Shown: in pieces, positions 1 to 7,922 of the stretch | Position numbering within the stretch: position 1 is the stretch's first letter | How the letters are laid out: every line of letters begins with the position of its first letter | Made by a program: the position numbers and the translations under genes | Notes under the pieces: generated by a model | The model's input: the letters and a program-made list of their open reading frames with translations, nothing else | Told to the model about the DNA's origin: nothing | The model's database searches: none | NCBI RefSeq assembly: GCF_001953985.1 | Contig: NZ_MBEI01000032.1 | Span: forward strand, 1-64,000 | DNA from: Mycobacterium colombiense | Lineage (GTDB): Bacteria > Actinomycetota > Actinomycetes > Mycobacteriales > Mycobacteriaceae | Length of the DNA stretch: 64,000 nt | Direction of reading: 5' to 3'

Positions 1-859
1 ATCCGTTGTGTTGACCCAGGTCTCCGCTGGCCAGCGTCGCTCGCAGCGCCGCGTTGAGCCCGTCGTGGTTGCGCTGGCCCGGGGTGCGGGTGTCGTGCTG
101 CACCGCCTCTTCCGAAGGGGCGCCGTCCGCGATTGGAGTGTCGTCGTCGGGGTTGCACATGCCGGGGGCGGCGAGCTTGGCCAGTACGGCCTCCCAGCTG
201 GCTCTGGCTTCCGGTGTCAGCCATCCACTCAGGCGCGACATGCCGTCGGCCTGCTGATTGCCGAGCACCAGCCCACGCATCCGGGCCCGGTCGGCGTCGG
301 TGTAGTTGCCGTCGGGATCCAGGCAATCCATCAGGCGCCGGGCGAGCGTGGCGAAGTGCTCGGGCCGAAATTCGGCGGCCTTGGCCGCCAACTGCTGTTC
401 GGCGTGCACACAGGTCTCGAGGTCGACGGACTCGGGCAACTGGTGAAAAAACCGCCGGATCACCGCCACGTGGTCAGCCCCGATCGCCCCGTGTCGCTGG
501 GCCGCCGCAGTGGCAGGCAACACCGGCGCCAACGGCTCACCGGTCAACGCCCGGCGCGGCCCCAGATCGGCCGCCTCGGCGATGCGGCGGCCGGCCTCGG
601 CCCGGCTGATGTGCAACCGATCGGCCAACACCCAAGACAGCTTGCCGCCCAACTCGGTCGAATCCCCTTGCTCACCAATCTGATTGATGAGTTGATGACT
701 TGGCGTCTGGAGTTTGCGTATTACGCATTCGAACTTCTCCAAGATTCCCAGGCGTTCCGGGTTGGTCAGCGCCTCGTAGGAATGCTCCTGGAAGCGGGAG
801 GCCACCGCGCACAACGCGTCAATGTCGCGCTGAAGCTCCTCGCGGTCGGTCAAAGTCAT
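1..859 (-). CDS. REP13E12/DUF222-family protein, 3' part outside the window
   Basis: An open minus-strand frame runs from ATG at 859 off the left edge, giving 286 residues without a stop. It reads MTLTDREELQRDIDAL, then LINQIGEQGDSTELGGKLSW, RRIAEAADLGPRRALTGEPL and MSRLSGWLTPEARASWEAVL, which closely matches the M. tuberculosis REP13E12 proteins (DUF222 region). Those proteins usually carry an HNH endonuclease domain further on; it would lie outside this window. They are multicopy and of unknown role, and REP13E12 copies are the insertion sites of the phiRv1 prophage in M. tuberculosis. The start overlaps the stop of the upstream fragment by ATGA. Seen: frame and similarity. Not visible: whether the C-terminus is intact. 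Confidence 0.85.
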   Translation of the reverse strand, partial: MTLTDREELQRDIDALCAVASRFQEHSYEALTNPERLGILEKFECVIRKLQTPSHQLINQIGEQGDSTELGGKLSWVLADRLHISRAEAGRRIAEAADLGPRRALTGEPLAPVLPATAAAQRHGAIGADHVAVIRRFFHQLPESVDLETCVHAEQQLAAKAAEFRPEHFATLARRLMDCLDPDGNYTDADRARMRGLVLGNQQADGMSRLSGWLTPEARASWEAVLAKLAAPGMCNPDDDTPIADGAPSEEAVQHDTRTPGQRNHDGLNAALRATLASGDLGQHNG

Positions 860-1065
860 GTGCGCCGCCCACTCGGCGGTGCGAACGGGCTCCGGAGCTC
901 ATAGATGAGTGCATCCAGCCGGCCGGTCAGAAATTCGTATCCGTCCAAGGCCGCGACCCGCTCCGATGCCGTCATCGAATCCAAGGATGCGAACAGCAGG
1001 TCTTCCGCCGCCTCGAACCTGTCGAGCCATGAGCTCCAGCGACTGACCGCAATTATCGAACGCAT
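856..1065 (-). pseudogene. truncated N-terminus of a second DUF222-like protein
   Basis: A 69-codon frame begins MRSIIAVSRWSSWLDRF and continues LDSMTASERVAALDGYEFL and LDALIYELRS. This resembles the first 50 residues of DUF222/13E12 proteins (helix with 'LT..ERVA.L...E.L..RL'), then it diverges and stops. The stop is fused by ATGA to the start of the longer DUF222 gene that follows. The next gene has its own equivalent N-terminus, so two N-termini stand in tandem. I read this as the remnant of a recombined repeat copy; a coupled leader ORF is the alternative. Confidence 0.5.
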
Positions 1066-1137
1066 GTTCGAATACTACGACAGCCTACCGACAAAATCCG
1101 CCGCGGTGAAAACACCGGGGCCAAAGTGGCGCAAGTG

Positions 1138-1212
1138 ATTTCGGGCCGGCCTGAAGCCCCTACTTCGGGCCGGACTGGAGCCCTCTCACCGACCGGGCCG
1201 AAGCCCTACTTC
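1138..1212. repeat. degenerate ~24-bp tandem repeat between the DUF222 locus and the PEBP gene
   Basis: TTCGGGCCGG occurs at 1140 and again at 1164 (24-bp period), each followed by a variant of CTGAAGCCC. A third, shorter unit (GGGCCGAAGCCCTACTTC) follows at about 1195. The last unit runs into the stop of the PEBP gene. The rest of 1066-1205 holds no gene that I can support. Confidence 0.6.
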
Positions 1213-1736
1213 TGTTCGTAGGTGGCGTGGATGACCGCCCGCGCGATGGCGTGCTGGAACAGATTGAAGCCGAGGAAGGCCGGGCTGGCGTCCTCGGGAA
1301 GATCCAGCTTGTCGGTGTCCACGGCGTGCACGGCGATGTAGTACCGGTGTGCGCCGTGACCGGCCGGCGGCGCGGCGCCGATGTAGCGACGCTGGCCGGC
1401 GTCGTTCACCAGCGTCAGCGCGTCCCCGGGCAGGTTGCTGCCATCGCCGGCGCCCGCGGGCAGCTCGGTGACGTCGGCCGGCAGGTTGGCCACCGCCCAG
1501 TGCCAGAACCCGGAGGCCGTCGGAGCGTCGGGGTCGTAGACGGTGACGGCGAAGCTGCGGGTCTCGTCCGGGAATCCCGACCAGCTCAGCTGCGGGCTGA
1601 CGTCTTCGCCGCCCGCACCCATGATTCCGCTGACTTGCGGATTGGCCAGCGGCTGGCCGTCGGTAACCGATTGCGAGGTCAGCGTGAAAGTCGGCAGCTT
1701 CGGCAACGATGCGTACGGGTCAGGAGCAGTGCTCAT
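1206..1736 (-). CDS. YbhB/YbcL family (PEBP-like) protein, Rv2140c orthologue
   Basis: A 176-residue cytosolic protein starting [19 protein letters not shown], with the SD GAGAGGACC just upstream of the ATG. The fold signature of the phosphatidylethanolamine-binding/YbhB family is visible: 'DGQPLANPQ' near residue 27, '[10 protein letters not shown]' near 47, the conserved '[17 protein letters not shown]' near 64-82, and '[13 protein letters not shown]' near 128. Family members bind small anionic ligands; the eukaryotic relatives inhibit Raf kinase. The bacterial role is not settled. The length is normal for the family. It lies just downstream of the M20 peptidase gene and may be cotranscribed with it (31-bp gap). 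Confidence 0.93.
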   Translation of the reverse strand: MSTAPDPYASLPKLPTFTLTSQSVTDGQPLANPQVSGIMGAGGEDVSPQLSWSGFPDETRSFAVTVYDPDAPTASGFWHWAVANLPADVTELPAGAGDGSNLPGDALTLVNDAGQRRYIGAAPPAGHGAHRYYIAVHAVDTDKLDLPEDASPAFLGFNLFQHAIARAVIHATYEQK

Positions 1737-1767
1737 GGCGGTCCTCTCGTGTGATCGGCTTGGTGAT

Positions 1768-3123
1768 CTAGCAGTGGGTCAGGAAGTGGGCCAGCACCTC
1801 GGTGCCGAACCGCAGCGCATCGATGGGTACCCGCTCATCGACACCGTGGAACAGCGCGGTGAAATCCAGGTCCGGCGGCAACCGCAGCGGGCTGAACCCG
1901 AAACAGCGAATACCCAAGCGCGCGAACGACTTCGCGTCGGTACCACCGGAAAGCATATACGGCACGGTACGGGCACCCGGGTCGTGCGCCAGCACCGCCT
2001 CGTTCATGGCATCGACCAGGTCGCCGTCGAAGCTCGTCTCATACGACGAGAAGTCCTTGATCCACTCGCGCGTCACGTCCGGCCCGAGCAGCTCGTCGAT
2101 CTCGGCCTCGAACGCCTCCTTGCGCCCCGGCAGGATCCGGCAGTCCACCACCGCCTCGGCGATGGCGGGCACCACGTTGGCCTTGTATCCGGCCTTAAGC
2201 ATGGTGGGATTCGCGGTGTCGTGCAGCACCGCCTTGAGCATGCGGGCCATCGGGCCCAGCTTTTCGATCGCCCCGCGCAAGTCGCCCGATTCGGTGTCGA
2301 AGGTCAACCCGGTCTCCTCGCTGACGGCGGCGAGGAACTGCGCGACCGAGTCGGTCAGCACGAGCGGAAACTGGTGACGGCCCAGGCGGCCGACGGCCTC
2401 GGCGACGGCGGTGACGGCGTTCTGGTCGTGCACCATCGACCCGTGTCCGGCCGGGCCCCGCGCGGTGAGCTTCATCCAGGACAGCCCCTTCTCGGCCGTC
2501 TCGATCAGATAGAGCCGACGCTCTCCCCCGTCCCGGCGCGGCACCGTCAGCGAAAAGCCGCCAACCTCACCGATCGCCTCGGTGACGCCGGTGAAGAGGT
2601 CCGGCCGGTGATCGACCAGCCACTGCGCTCCGAAGGTTCCGCCGTGTTCTTCGTCGGCGATGAATGCGAAGACCAGGTCGCGCGGCGGCACGATGCCCGC
2701 GCGCTTCAACTGGCGGGCCACCACGATCATCATGCCGACCATGTCCTTCATGTCGACCGCGCCGCGGCCCCAGACGAAGCCGTCTTTGATCGCACCGGAG
2801 AACGGGTGCACGCTCCACTCGGTCGGCTCGGCCGGCACCACGTCGAGATGCCCGTGGATCAGCAGCGCACCGCGCGACCTGTCGGCTCCCGCCAGGCGGA
2901 CGAACACGTTCCCGCGGCCCGGCGCGCCGGACTCGACATACTGCGGTGCGTAGCCGACCTCGGCGAGCTGCTCAGCGATCCACTGCGCGCAGTCGGCCTC
3001 GCCCTTGGTCGTCGCCGGTTCGCCGGTGTTGGTGGTGTCGAACCGGATCAACTTGCTGACCACCTCGACCACGTCGTCGCTCCGGTTGGCCGGCACCTCG
3101 GTCGCCCCGCTCTGAATGGTCAC
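1768..3123 (-). CDS. M20 family metallopeptidase (ArgE/DapE-like), Rv2141c orthologue
   Basis: Cytosolic M20 zinc peptidase/deacylase of about 451 residues. Metal-ligand motifs are in order: '[11 protein letters not shown]' (His, with the Asp two residues on), '[11 protein letters not shown]' (bridging Asp), '[10 protein letters not shown]' (catalytic Glu-Glu), and a late 'LFHGVDERV' His. The dimerisation or lid domain falls between. I chose the GTG at 3123 because AGGAAAGG lies 5 nt upstream; an in-frame ATG at 3141 has no ribosome site. The substrate is not known: relatives cleave N-acyl amino acids or dipeptides. The name dapE2 sometimes used is not supported by anything in the sequence. 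Confidence 0.92.
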   Translation of the reverse strand: MTIQSGATEVPANRSDDVVEVVSKLIRFDTTNTGEPATTKGEADCAQWIAEQLAEVGYAPQYVESGAPGRGNVFVRLAGADRSRGALLIHGHLDVVPAEPTEWSVHPFSGAIKDGFVWGRGAVDMKDMVGMMIVVARQLKRAGIVPPRDLVFAFIADEEHGGTFGAQWLVDHRPDLFTGVTEAIGEVGGFSLTVPRRDGGERRLYLIETAEKGLSWMKLTARGPAGHGSMVHDQNAVTAVAEAVGRLGRHQFPLVLTDSVAQFLAAVSEETGLTFDTESGDLRGAIEKLGPMARMLKAVLHDTANPTMLKAGYKANVVPAIAEAVVDCRILPGRKEAFEAEIDELLGPDVTREWIKDFSSYETSFDGDLVDAMNEAVLAHDPGARTVPYMLSGGTDAKSFARLGIRCFGFSPLRLPPDLDFTALFHGVDERVPIDALRFGTEVLAHFLTHC

Positions 3124-3254
3124 AACCACCTTTCCTACCATTGCCGCCGCTGGACGGCTCGATGCCGATCATCGAGACTTCTGGGAGGAGCTGGATTGGG
3201 TTCGCGGCGCGCGATCCGATAGCCTTAGCTGCCAACCCATGCTGGTTTGGCCTT

Positions 3255-3340
3255 GTCCGAGTGGCGGAATGGCAGACGCGCTAGCTTGAGGTGCTAGTGC
3301 CCTACTAATGGGCGTGGGGGTTCAAGTCCCCCCTCGGACA
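3255..3340 (+). tRNA. tRNA-Leu (anticodon GAG)
   Basis: An 86-nt class II tRNA. Acceptor GTCCGAG (3255-3261) pairs with CTCGGAC (3333-3339), and the discriminator is A3340 with no encoded CCA. The anticodon stem GCTAGC/GCTAGT encloses the loop TTGAGGT, giving anticodon GAG (reads CUC and CUU). A long variable arm (CCCTACTAATGGGC region) and the T-arm GGGGGTTCAAGTCCCCC complete a leucine tRNA. Confidence 0.97.
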
Positions 3341-3355
3341 CACGACTGAGGTGAG

Positions 3356-3381
3356 GGAAATGGACGCTTGCGTTCATTTCC
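3356..3381 (+). terminator. strong hairpin downstream of tRNA-Leu
   Basis: GGAAATGGACGC (3356-3367) is complementary to GCGTTCATTTCC (3370-3381), with one G-T pair and a tiny loop. It begins 15 nt after the tRNA. There is no U-tract, as is common for mycobacterial terminators. It may also serve as the 3' processing boundary of the tRNA. Confidence 0.6.
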
Positions 3382-3392
3382 GAGCCGATGGA

Positions 3393-3422
3393 GTGTGTTG
3401 AGCGGCGAAGCCGCGATCACAC
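3393..3422. terminator. second nested hairpin between tRNA-Leu and the small membrane gene
   Basis: GTGTG (3393-3397) pairs with CACAC (3418-3422), enclosing GCGG/CCGC around a GAAG loop. It lies 6 nt beyond the stop of the convergent gene at 3429, so it could end transcription arriving from that side. Confidence 0.4.
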
Positions 3423-3428
3423 CCGTAT

Positions 3429-3635
3429 CTATTGCCGAATATGCCGCTTCGGTGGCGGGTAGACGCCCCTGGCGATCGTCGCGGACAGCCATCCGATCGC
3501 CCACCCGGCGCATACCAGCAGGAACGTGTGCCGGGAGGCGGCGTCGCCCGCCGTGGAAACCACCGCCAAAATGACCGCCCAGACGATGCCGCAGGCGATG
3601 CTGTATGCCGTGTACGTGCCGTAACGCCGTCTCAT
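3429..3635 (-). CDS. small two-helix membrane protein
   Basis: A 68-residue protein beginning MRRRYGTYTAYSIACGIVW. There are two hydrophobic segments (about residues 9-27 and 36-54) joined by a short loop, with a basic C-terminus (PPPKRHIRQ). The start at 3635 is chosen because GAGAGGAT lies 7-8 nt upstream; longer in-frame starts would run towards the divergent promoter of the phosphoribosyltransferase gene. No family recognised. In M. tuberculosis this slot holds the ParDE-type toxin-antitoxin pair Rv2142, which I do not see here. Composition is consistent with a real small inner-membrane protein. Confidence 0.65.
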   Translation of the reverse strand: MRRRYGTYTAYSIACGIVWAVILAVVSTAGDAASRHTFLLVCAGWAIGWLSATIARGVYPPPKRHIRQ

Positions 3636-3747
3636 CTCGCCGATCCTCTCGGTCGTGCTGACACTGCAGCCAACCCGAACTTTGCCACCGCGCTCGGCCT
3701 GACGCACGTAGCCTGGAGGGAAGTCCATCAGCCGGGAGCGTTAACGA

Positions 3748-4425
3748 ATGAACCCATCGAGTGGCTTTGTCCGGCGGACCTCATCGAAGACGTTCGTCGA
3801 CCGGCGCGAGGCCGGACGCGCGCTGGCACAGCAGCTGGCGGCCTATCGCGACCGGGACGATGTGCAGGTATTCGGCCTGGCGCGCGGCGGTGTGCCGGTG
3901 GCCTGGGAGATCGCCGCCGCCCTGAGGGCGCCGCTCGACGTCTTCCTGGTGCGCAAGCTCGGGGTGCCGCAGTGGTCGGAGTTGGCGATGGGCGCATTGG
4001 CCAGCGGCGGTGGCGTGGTGATGAACCACGACGTGGTGGCCAGCCTGCGCATCACCGACGAGCAGGTCCGCGAGGTGATCGACAGCGAGACGGCCGAGTT
4101 GCTCCGGCGCGAGCACGCCTACCGGGGCGGTCGCCCGATCGCGGACCTGCGCGACCGGATCGTCATCCTGGCCGACGACGGAATCGCAACGGGCGCAAGC
4201 ATGCTCGCCGCCGTGCGAGCCGTCCGGGCGGCCGGGCCGAAATCGATCGTGGTCGCCGTGCCGGTGGGGCCGGAGTCGACCTGCCGCGAGCTGGCGCAGG
4301 AGGCCGACGACGTGGTGTGCGCGACCATGCCGCCCGGATTCGAAGCGGTCGGGCAGGTCTACGACGACTTTCACCAGATCAGTGACGACGAGGTCCGCGA
4401 ACTGCTCGCCACGCCGACCGGCTGA
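3748..4425 (+). CDS. phosphoribosyltransferase-domain protein (Rv2143 region)
   Basis: A 225-residue cytosolic protein. The PRTase fold is visible: '[15 protein letters not shown]' near 18-32, '[16 protein letters not shown]' near 43-58, and the PRPP-binding loop '[15 protein letters not shown]' near 138-152. This type of protein is common in actinobacteria, often beside or fused to hydrolases, and the base or acceptor is unknown. The M. tuberculosis neighbour Rv2143 is longer (from memory), so a fusion partner may be missing. It is divergent from the membrane peptide at 3429-3635, with about 110 bp between starts; a possible -10 TAGCCT lies at about 3709. Confidence 0.88.
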   Translation: MNPSSGFVRRTSSKTFVDRREAGRALAQQLAAYRDRDDVQVFGLARGGVPVAWEIAAALRAPLDVFLVRKLGVPQWSELAMGALASGGGVVMNHDVVASLRITDEQVREVIDSETAELLRREHAYRGGRPIADLRDRIVILADDGIATGASMLAAVRAVRAAGPKSIVVAVPVGPESTCRELAQEADDVVCATMPPGFEAVGQVYDDFHQISDDEVRELLATPTG

Positions 4426-4448
4426 GGGCCGAACGGGCGCGCGGGGTG

Positions 4449-4784
4449 TTACTTCGTGGGCTCGTCGCCGCGGCCCTCGGCCACGACCTTGGACTCCTCG
4501 GTCGGTGTGGTCTCCCCCGTCGTCGCGGGTTCGCCCTCACCGGGGACTTCCTCGGGGTAGTCGACGTACTCGCCCTCATCGGCATGGGCCTCGTCGGCAT
4601 CCTGGGCTTCGTCGCCGCCCAGGTCGCGCCGCTGGCGTTCGCGCAGCGCGTCGAGGATCAACAGCACCACGCCCACCACGCTGGCGGCGATGCAGACCCA
4701 CGCCACCAGCTCGTTGCTCGTGACGACCGCGAACACCAACGCGACGAGCCCGATCAGGGCCAATACCAGCGCAATGATGAGCAT
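4449..4784 (-). CDS. two-helix membrane protein with acidic tail, Rv2144c orthologue
   Basis: 111 residues: MLIIALVLALIGLVALVFAV forms the first helix, WVCIAASVVGVVLLILDAL the second, then RERQRRDL, then a strongly acidic, Pro/Thr/Glu-rich cytoplasmic tail (DEAQDADEAHADEGEYVDYP...). It sits directly downstream of wag31 on the same strand (gap about 90 bp), so it is a possible member of the polar-growth operon. The function is unknown. The charged tail could contact a basic partner, but nothing in the sequence says which. Confidence 0.85.
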   Translation of the reverse strand: MLIIALVLALIGLVALVFAVVTSNELVAWVCIAASVVGVVLLILDALRERQRRDLGGDEAQDADEAHADEGEYVDYPEEVPGEGEPATTGETTPTEESKVVAEGRGDEPTK

Positions 4785-4875
4785 CAGTCATCCTCCAAGC
4801 GACGAGCGGGATCGCGGTTTCAGGTCCTAGTGTGCCAACCCCGAAGCTCGGCGAGTGACCGGCACGCCCGAACGG

Positions 4876-5685
4876 CTAGTTGTTGCCCCGGTTGAACTGG
4901 TCGAAGCTGCCGGCATCCGCGCTGGAGTCCACGGGTGCCGCGGATCCGCGCTGGCCGAGTTCCTCCAGCTGAGACTCCAGGTAGGTCTTGAGCCGGGTGC
5001 GGTATTCGCGCTCGAAGGTGCGAAGCTGCTCGAGGCGGCCTTCCAGAACGGTGCGCTGCTGGTTGATGGTGCCCATGATCTCGGAGTGCTTGCGTTCGGC
5101 GTCGGCCTGCAGGGCGTCGGCCTTCTCCTGGGCCTGCCGCAGCTGGGTCTCGGAGCGGGATTGCGCATCCGCGAGCATGGCGTCGGCGCGCTGCCTGGCC
5201 TCGGTGACGGTGGTCTCGGCGGTGCTGCGAGCCTCGCTGAGGATCTGGTCGGCGTTGGCGCGGGCGTCGGCCAGCATCTTTTCCGACTCGGTCTTGGCCG
5301 TGGTGGTCAGGCGGTCGGCGGTGTCCTGCGCCAGCGTCAGCACTCGAGCGGCCTTCATGGCCTGTTCCTCGTTGTTGACCGCCGCGGCCGGGGCAGCGGC
5401 CGGCGCCGGCTTGACCGGTTCCGGTTCGGGGACGGGCTCGCGCACAGGAATGGCCTGGGTGGGCGCGGCGGCGGCCCGCGACGCTGCCGCGCCACCACCG
5501 GCGGCCAGCTCGTGATCGAGCTCTTCGATCCGCTGGCGCAGATCGCTGTTCTCTTCGATGAGCCGGGTCAGCTCGGCTTCCACCAGATCGAGGAAGGCAT
5601 CCACCTCGTCTTCGTTGTAGCCCCGCTTGCCGATCGGTGGCTTACTGAACGCCACATTGTGGACGTCGGCTGGTGTAAGCGGCAT
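4876..5685 (-). CDS. wag31: Wag31/DivIVA, polar growth scaffold
   Basis: 269-residue DivIVA homologue that marks the poles and septum and directs new wall synthesis in mycobacteria. The N-terminal DivIVA membrane-binding domain is clear: '[20 protein letters not shown]' (3-22) followed by '[20 protein letters not shown]' (23-42). A Pro/Ala linker (about 65-100) contains Thr76 in 'APTQAIP', close to the PknA-phosphorylated Thr of M. tuberculosis Wag31. The long coiled coil (about 105-235) has repeats such as '[17 protein letters not shown]'. It is the last cell-division gene of the cluster and has its own AT-rich upstream region of 282 bp. Confidence 0.98.
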   Translation of the reverse strand: MPLTPADVHNVAFSKPPIGKRGYNEDEVDAFLDLVEAELTRLIEENSDLRQRIEELDHELAAGGGAAASRAAAAPTQAIPVREPVPEPEPVKPAPAAAPAAAVNNEEQAMKAARVLTLAQDTADRLTTTAKTESEKMLADARANADQILSEARSTAETTVTEARQRADAMLADAQSRSETQLRQAQEKADALQADAERKHSEIMGTINQQRTVLEGRLEQLRTFEREYRTRLKTYLESQLEELGQRGSAAPVDSSADAGSFDQFNRGNN

Positions 5686-5967
5686 TGTTTCGTCCCCTCA
5701 AGTTCCTGTCGAACGTTCTGGAAAGTGTAGAACGCAGTGGTAGCCGTGGTGCAACTGCCGTCCATCCTGTCACACCAGGCGCGACCGTTGCTGATAAGCC
5801 CAATAAATAAGAGCCAATTTCAAACAGTGAGGCCCATAAAATCCGAAACCTTAGAAATTTTAAATCGGCGGAACCAAACCGACGCTAAAACGTGGCCGAA
5901 CCGTCTCCGGGCGGGAATGGGCCGCCGCTGACGGGCCCGCCGGCGGGCCGCGCGCGGGCCATGGACG
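5686..5967 (-). promoter_or_regulatory. wag31 upstream region with candidate promoter and AT-rich block
   Basis: 282 bp without a gene between yggT and wag31. Reading toward wag31, TTGCAC (5754-5749) and TACACT (5729-5724), 19 bp apart, form a possible sigma-A type promoter about 40 bp before the start; the spacer is long. Further upstream, about 5795-5890 is strikingly AT-rich for this chromosome, with runs such as AAATTTTAAAT-like sequence, and could be an UP-like or nucleoid-protein binding element. It suggests wag31 has its own transcript besides dcw read-through. Confidence 0.4.
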
Positions 5968-6258
5968 CTAGGCCGCGGCGCCGAACGCCAGCTGCATGCC
6001 GATGAACGCGACGAGCAACAGCACCATGATCGACAGGTCGAAGCGGACCGCCCCGATGGTGAGCTGCGGAATCAGCCTGCGCAGCAGTTTCACCGGCGGA
6101 TCGGTGATCGACAGGATGATCTCCAGCACCACCACGGTGATGCCGGTGGGATGCCAGTCCCGGCTGAACGAGCGGATGAACTCGACGACGACCCGAGCGA
6201 TGAGCAGCAGCCAGAAAATGAATAGCGCAAACCCAAGGATCTGAAAGAACAACACCAA
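5968..6258 (-). CDS. YggT family membrane protein, Rv2146c orthologue
   Basis: 96 residues with two YggT-type hydrophobic blocks: 'FFQILGFALFIFWLLLIARV' at the N-terminus and 'LSIMVLLLVAFIGMQLAFGA' at the C-terminus. The family-typical loop 'ITDPPVKLLRRLIPQ' lies between them. Start taken as TTG 6258 because the resulting length and first residues match the M. tuberculosis protein; GTG 6255 and ATG 6303 are alternatives. YggT proteins sit beside sepF/divIVA in many Gram-positives and are thought to help division or membrane homeostasis, without a proven activity. Confidence 0.9.
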   Translation of the reverse strand: MVLFFQILGFALFIFWLLLIARVVVEFIRSFSRDWHPTGITVVVLEIILSITDPPVKLLRRLIPQLTIGAVRFDLSIMVLLLVAFIGMQLAFGAAA

Positions 6259-6426
6259 CTGAAGTGCCCCGACCTTACCTCTGAGATTGCCCGGCGATGC
6301 CAAGCGCCGCGGACCAGCGCGGCGCCTGCCAGCGTACCGACTCCGGGTAAGAGGCCCTATCTCACGTCGCCCCCGGGACCCGTCGACGATCCGGCTCGCC
6401 CGCCGGGAAGCGGGCGGCGGATGCGT

Positions 6427-7074
6427 CTATTGGTAAGCGTAGAAACCGGTTTCGGCGATCCGGCGACGCTCCTCCGGGGATACGTCCACGTCGGCGGGCG
6501 ACAGCAGGAACACCTTGGTCGCGACCTTGTCGAAGGAGCCGCGCAGCGCGAAGGCCAGGCCGGCCGCGAAGTCGACGAGCCGCTTGGCGTCGGCGTTGTC
6601 CATCGACACCAGGTCCATGATGACCGGGGTGCCGTCGCGGAAACGCTCGCCGATGGTGCGGGCCTCGCTGTAGTCCTTGGGCCGCAGCGTGGTGATCTTC
6701 GACAGCGGGTGGCCCTCTTCGAACATCATCGCCATCCGGCGCGGGTCCATCGCCAGCGCTCCGCGGGTGGAGTTGCGCAACCACGAGCCGAAGCGCGGGC
6801 CGCCGCGCTCAGGGGCCCGGTCGAAGTCACGGGGGTGGACGGCGCCGTAACGGGGCTCGTCGCCGTAGCCGCCGCGGTAGCCGGCGGGCGGCGGGTAGTC
6901 GGCGGGATCGCGGCGCGGGTCGTCGTAGTCGTCTTGCTCGTAGCGACCGTATCCGTCGTCAAATCGCGGGCGCGGAAAACCACGAGACGGGGCGTGGTCG
7001 TCGTAATACTCGTCCTCGTAGTCGTCCATTGGGGCCATACCGAAATAGGCCTTGACTTTGTGCAGTGTGCTCAT
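6427..7074 (-). CDS. sepF: SepF, FtsZ membrane anchor
   Basis: 215 residues starting [20 protein letters not shown], the amphipathic N-terminal helix that inserts in the membrane. A disordered Asp/Tyr/Arg-rich linker follows (about 17-115). The SepF core is about 120-205: '[20 protein letters not shown]', '[20 protein letters not shown]' and '[19 protein letters not shown]'. SepF binds the FtsZ tail and replaces FtsA, which mycobacteria lack; no ftsA exists in this cluster. It lies between yggS and yggT on the same strand. Confidence 0.97.
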   Translation of the reverse strand: MSTLHKVKAYFGMAPMDDYEDEYYDDHAPSRGFPRPRFDDGYGRYEQDDYDDPRRDPADYPPPAGYRGGYGDEPRYGAVHPRDFDRAPERGGPRFGSWLRNSTRGALAMDPRRMAMMFEEGHPLSKITTLRPKDYSEARTIGERFRDGTPVIMDLVSMDNADAKRLVDFAAGLAFALRGSFDKVATKVFLLSPADVDVSPEERRRIAETGFYAYQ

Positions 7075-7140
7075 TGCGTTGACCCTTCTAGCCCCTGGGA
7101 GTAGTGGTGTTAGTGATAAAGCTGTTACTGCAGTGACTAC

Positions 7141-7917
7141 TTACGGTGACGGTAACCGCCGTGGACCCATTAACGCGGTACCGACACGCACACATGTCGA
7201 ACCGTGTTGGACGGCGATTTCGAAGTCGTTGGACATGCCGGCGGACAGCCCGACGGCGTTGCGATGCGACTCGAGAACCCGCCGATGCTCGGATTGGAGC
7301 CGGTCAAACGCCTCATCGGGGTCCGAGTCCAGCGGCGGAATCCCCATCAGCCCGACCAGGTCCAGGTTCTTGGAGTCCTCGACCTGGTCGCACACCTGAT
7401 CGACGGCCCCCGGCCGGGAAATGTCGACGCCGCCGCGCGTCTCGTCGCCGTCGAGGCTGACCTGCACGTAGATCCGCATCGGGGCGGTGCGGCGGCCGTC
7501 GTTCAGCGCCGCCGCCACGCCCTTGTCCAGGGCGGACACCAGGTGCGCGCTGTCGACGGAATGCGCGGTGTGCGCCCAGCGCGCCACCGACCGGGCCTTG
7601 TTCCGCTGGATATGACCCACCATGTGCCAGCGCGGATTTGCCACATCCGCGCGCCCGGACGCCGCCAGCAATCGGGTGACTTCGGCCACTTTCGCCGTCG
7701 CTTCCTGATCCCGCGATTCGCCGATGACGCGACAACCCAATCGGGACAAAGTCACAACATCGGTTGCTGGGAAGTATTTGGTAATCGGCAGAACTTCGAT
7801 TTCGCCGACATTGCGGCCCGCCGCTTCCGCCGCCGCTGCAAGGCGAGAACGCACCGACGCCAATGCGTGCGTCAATTCCGATTCGCGGTCTCCCCCGGCA
7901 GGTACCTCTACCGCCAT
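7141..7917 (-). CDS. YggS/PLPBP family PLP-binding protein, Rv2148c orthologue
   Basis: 258 residues. PLP-homeostasis protein (single-domain alanine racemase fold without racemase activity). Visible: 'IEVLPITKYFPATDV', carrying the PLP Lys near residue 38; 'HMVGHIQRNKARSVARW'; 'VDLVGLMGIPPLD'-like 'LVGLMGIPPLDSD'; and the phosphate-binding end 'LSAGMSNDFEIAVQHGSTCV'. Start ATG 7917 is preceded by GGAG at 8-nt spacing and reproduces the 258-residue length of the tuberculosis orthologue; a GTG at 7926 overlapping the pgeF stop is the alternative. It stands in the conserved pgeF-yggS-sepF order. Confidence 0.95.
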   Translation of the reverse strand: MAVEVPAGGDRESELTHALASVRSRLAAAAEAAGRNVGEIEVLPITKYFPATDVVTLSRLGCRVIGESRDQEATAKVAEVTRLLAASGRADVANPRWHMVGHIQRNKARSVARWAHTAHSVDSAHLVSALDKGVAAALNDGRRTAPMRIYVQVSLDGDETRGGVDISRPGAVDQVCDQVEDSKNLDLVGLMGIPPLDSDPDEAFDRLQSEHRRVLESHRNAVGLSAGMSNDFEIAVQHGSTCVRVGTALMGPRRLPSP

Positions 7918-7922
7918 CGCGG

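Noticed and set aside
8..904. 298-codon plus-strand frame at the left edge
   Set aside because: It is antisense to the clear DUF222/REP13E12 coding sequence and has low-complexity Arg/Gly/Gln content typical of GC-rich shadow frames.
1543..3222. 559-codon plus-strand frame
   Set aside because: Antisense to the M20 peptidase, which has all metal-ligand motifs; composition (His/Arg/Asp-rich) is that of a shadow frame.
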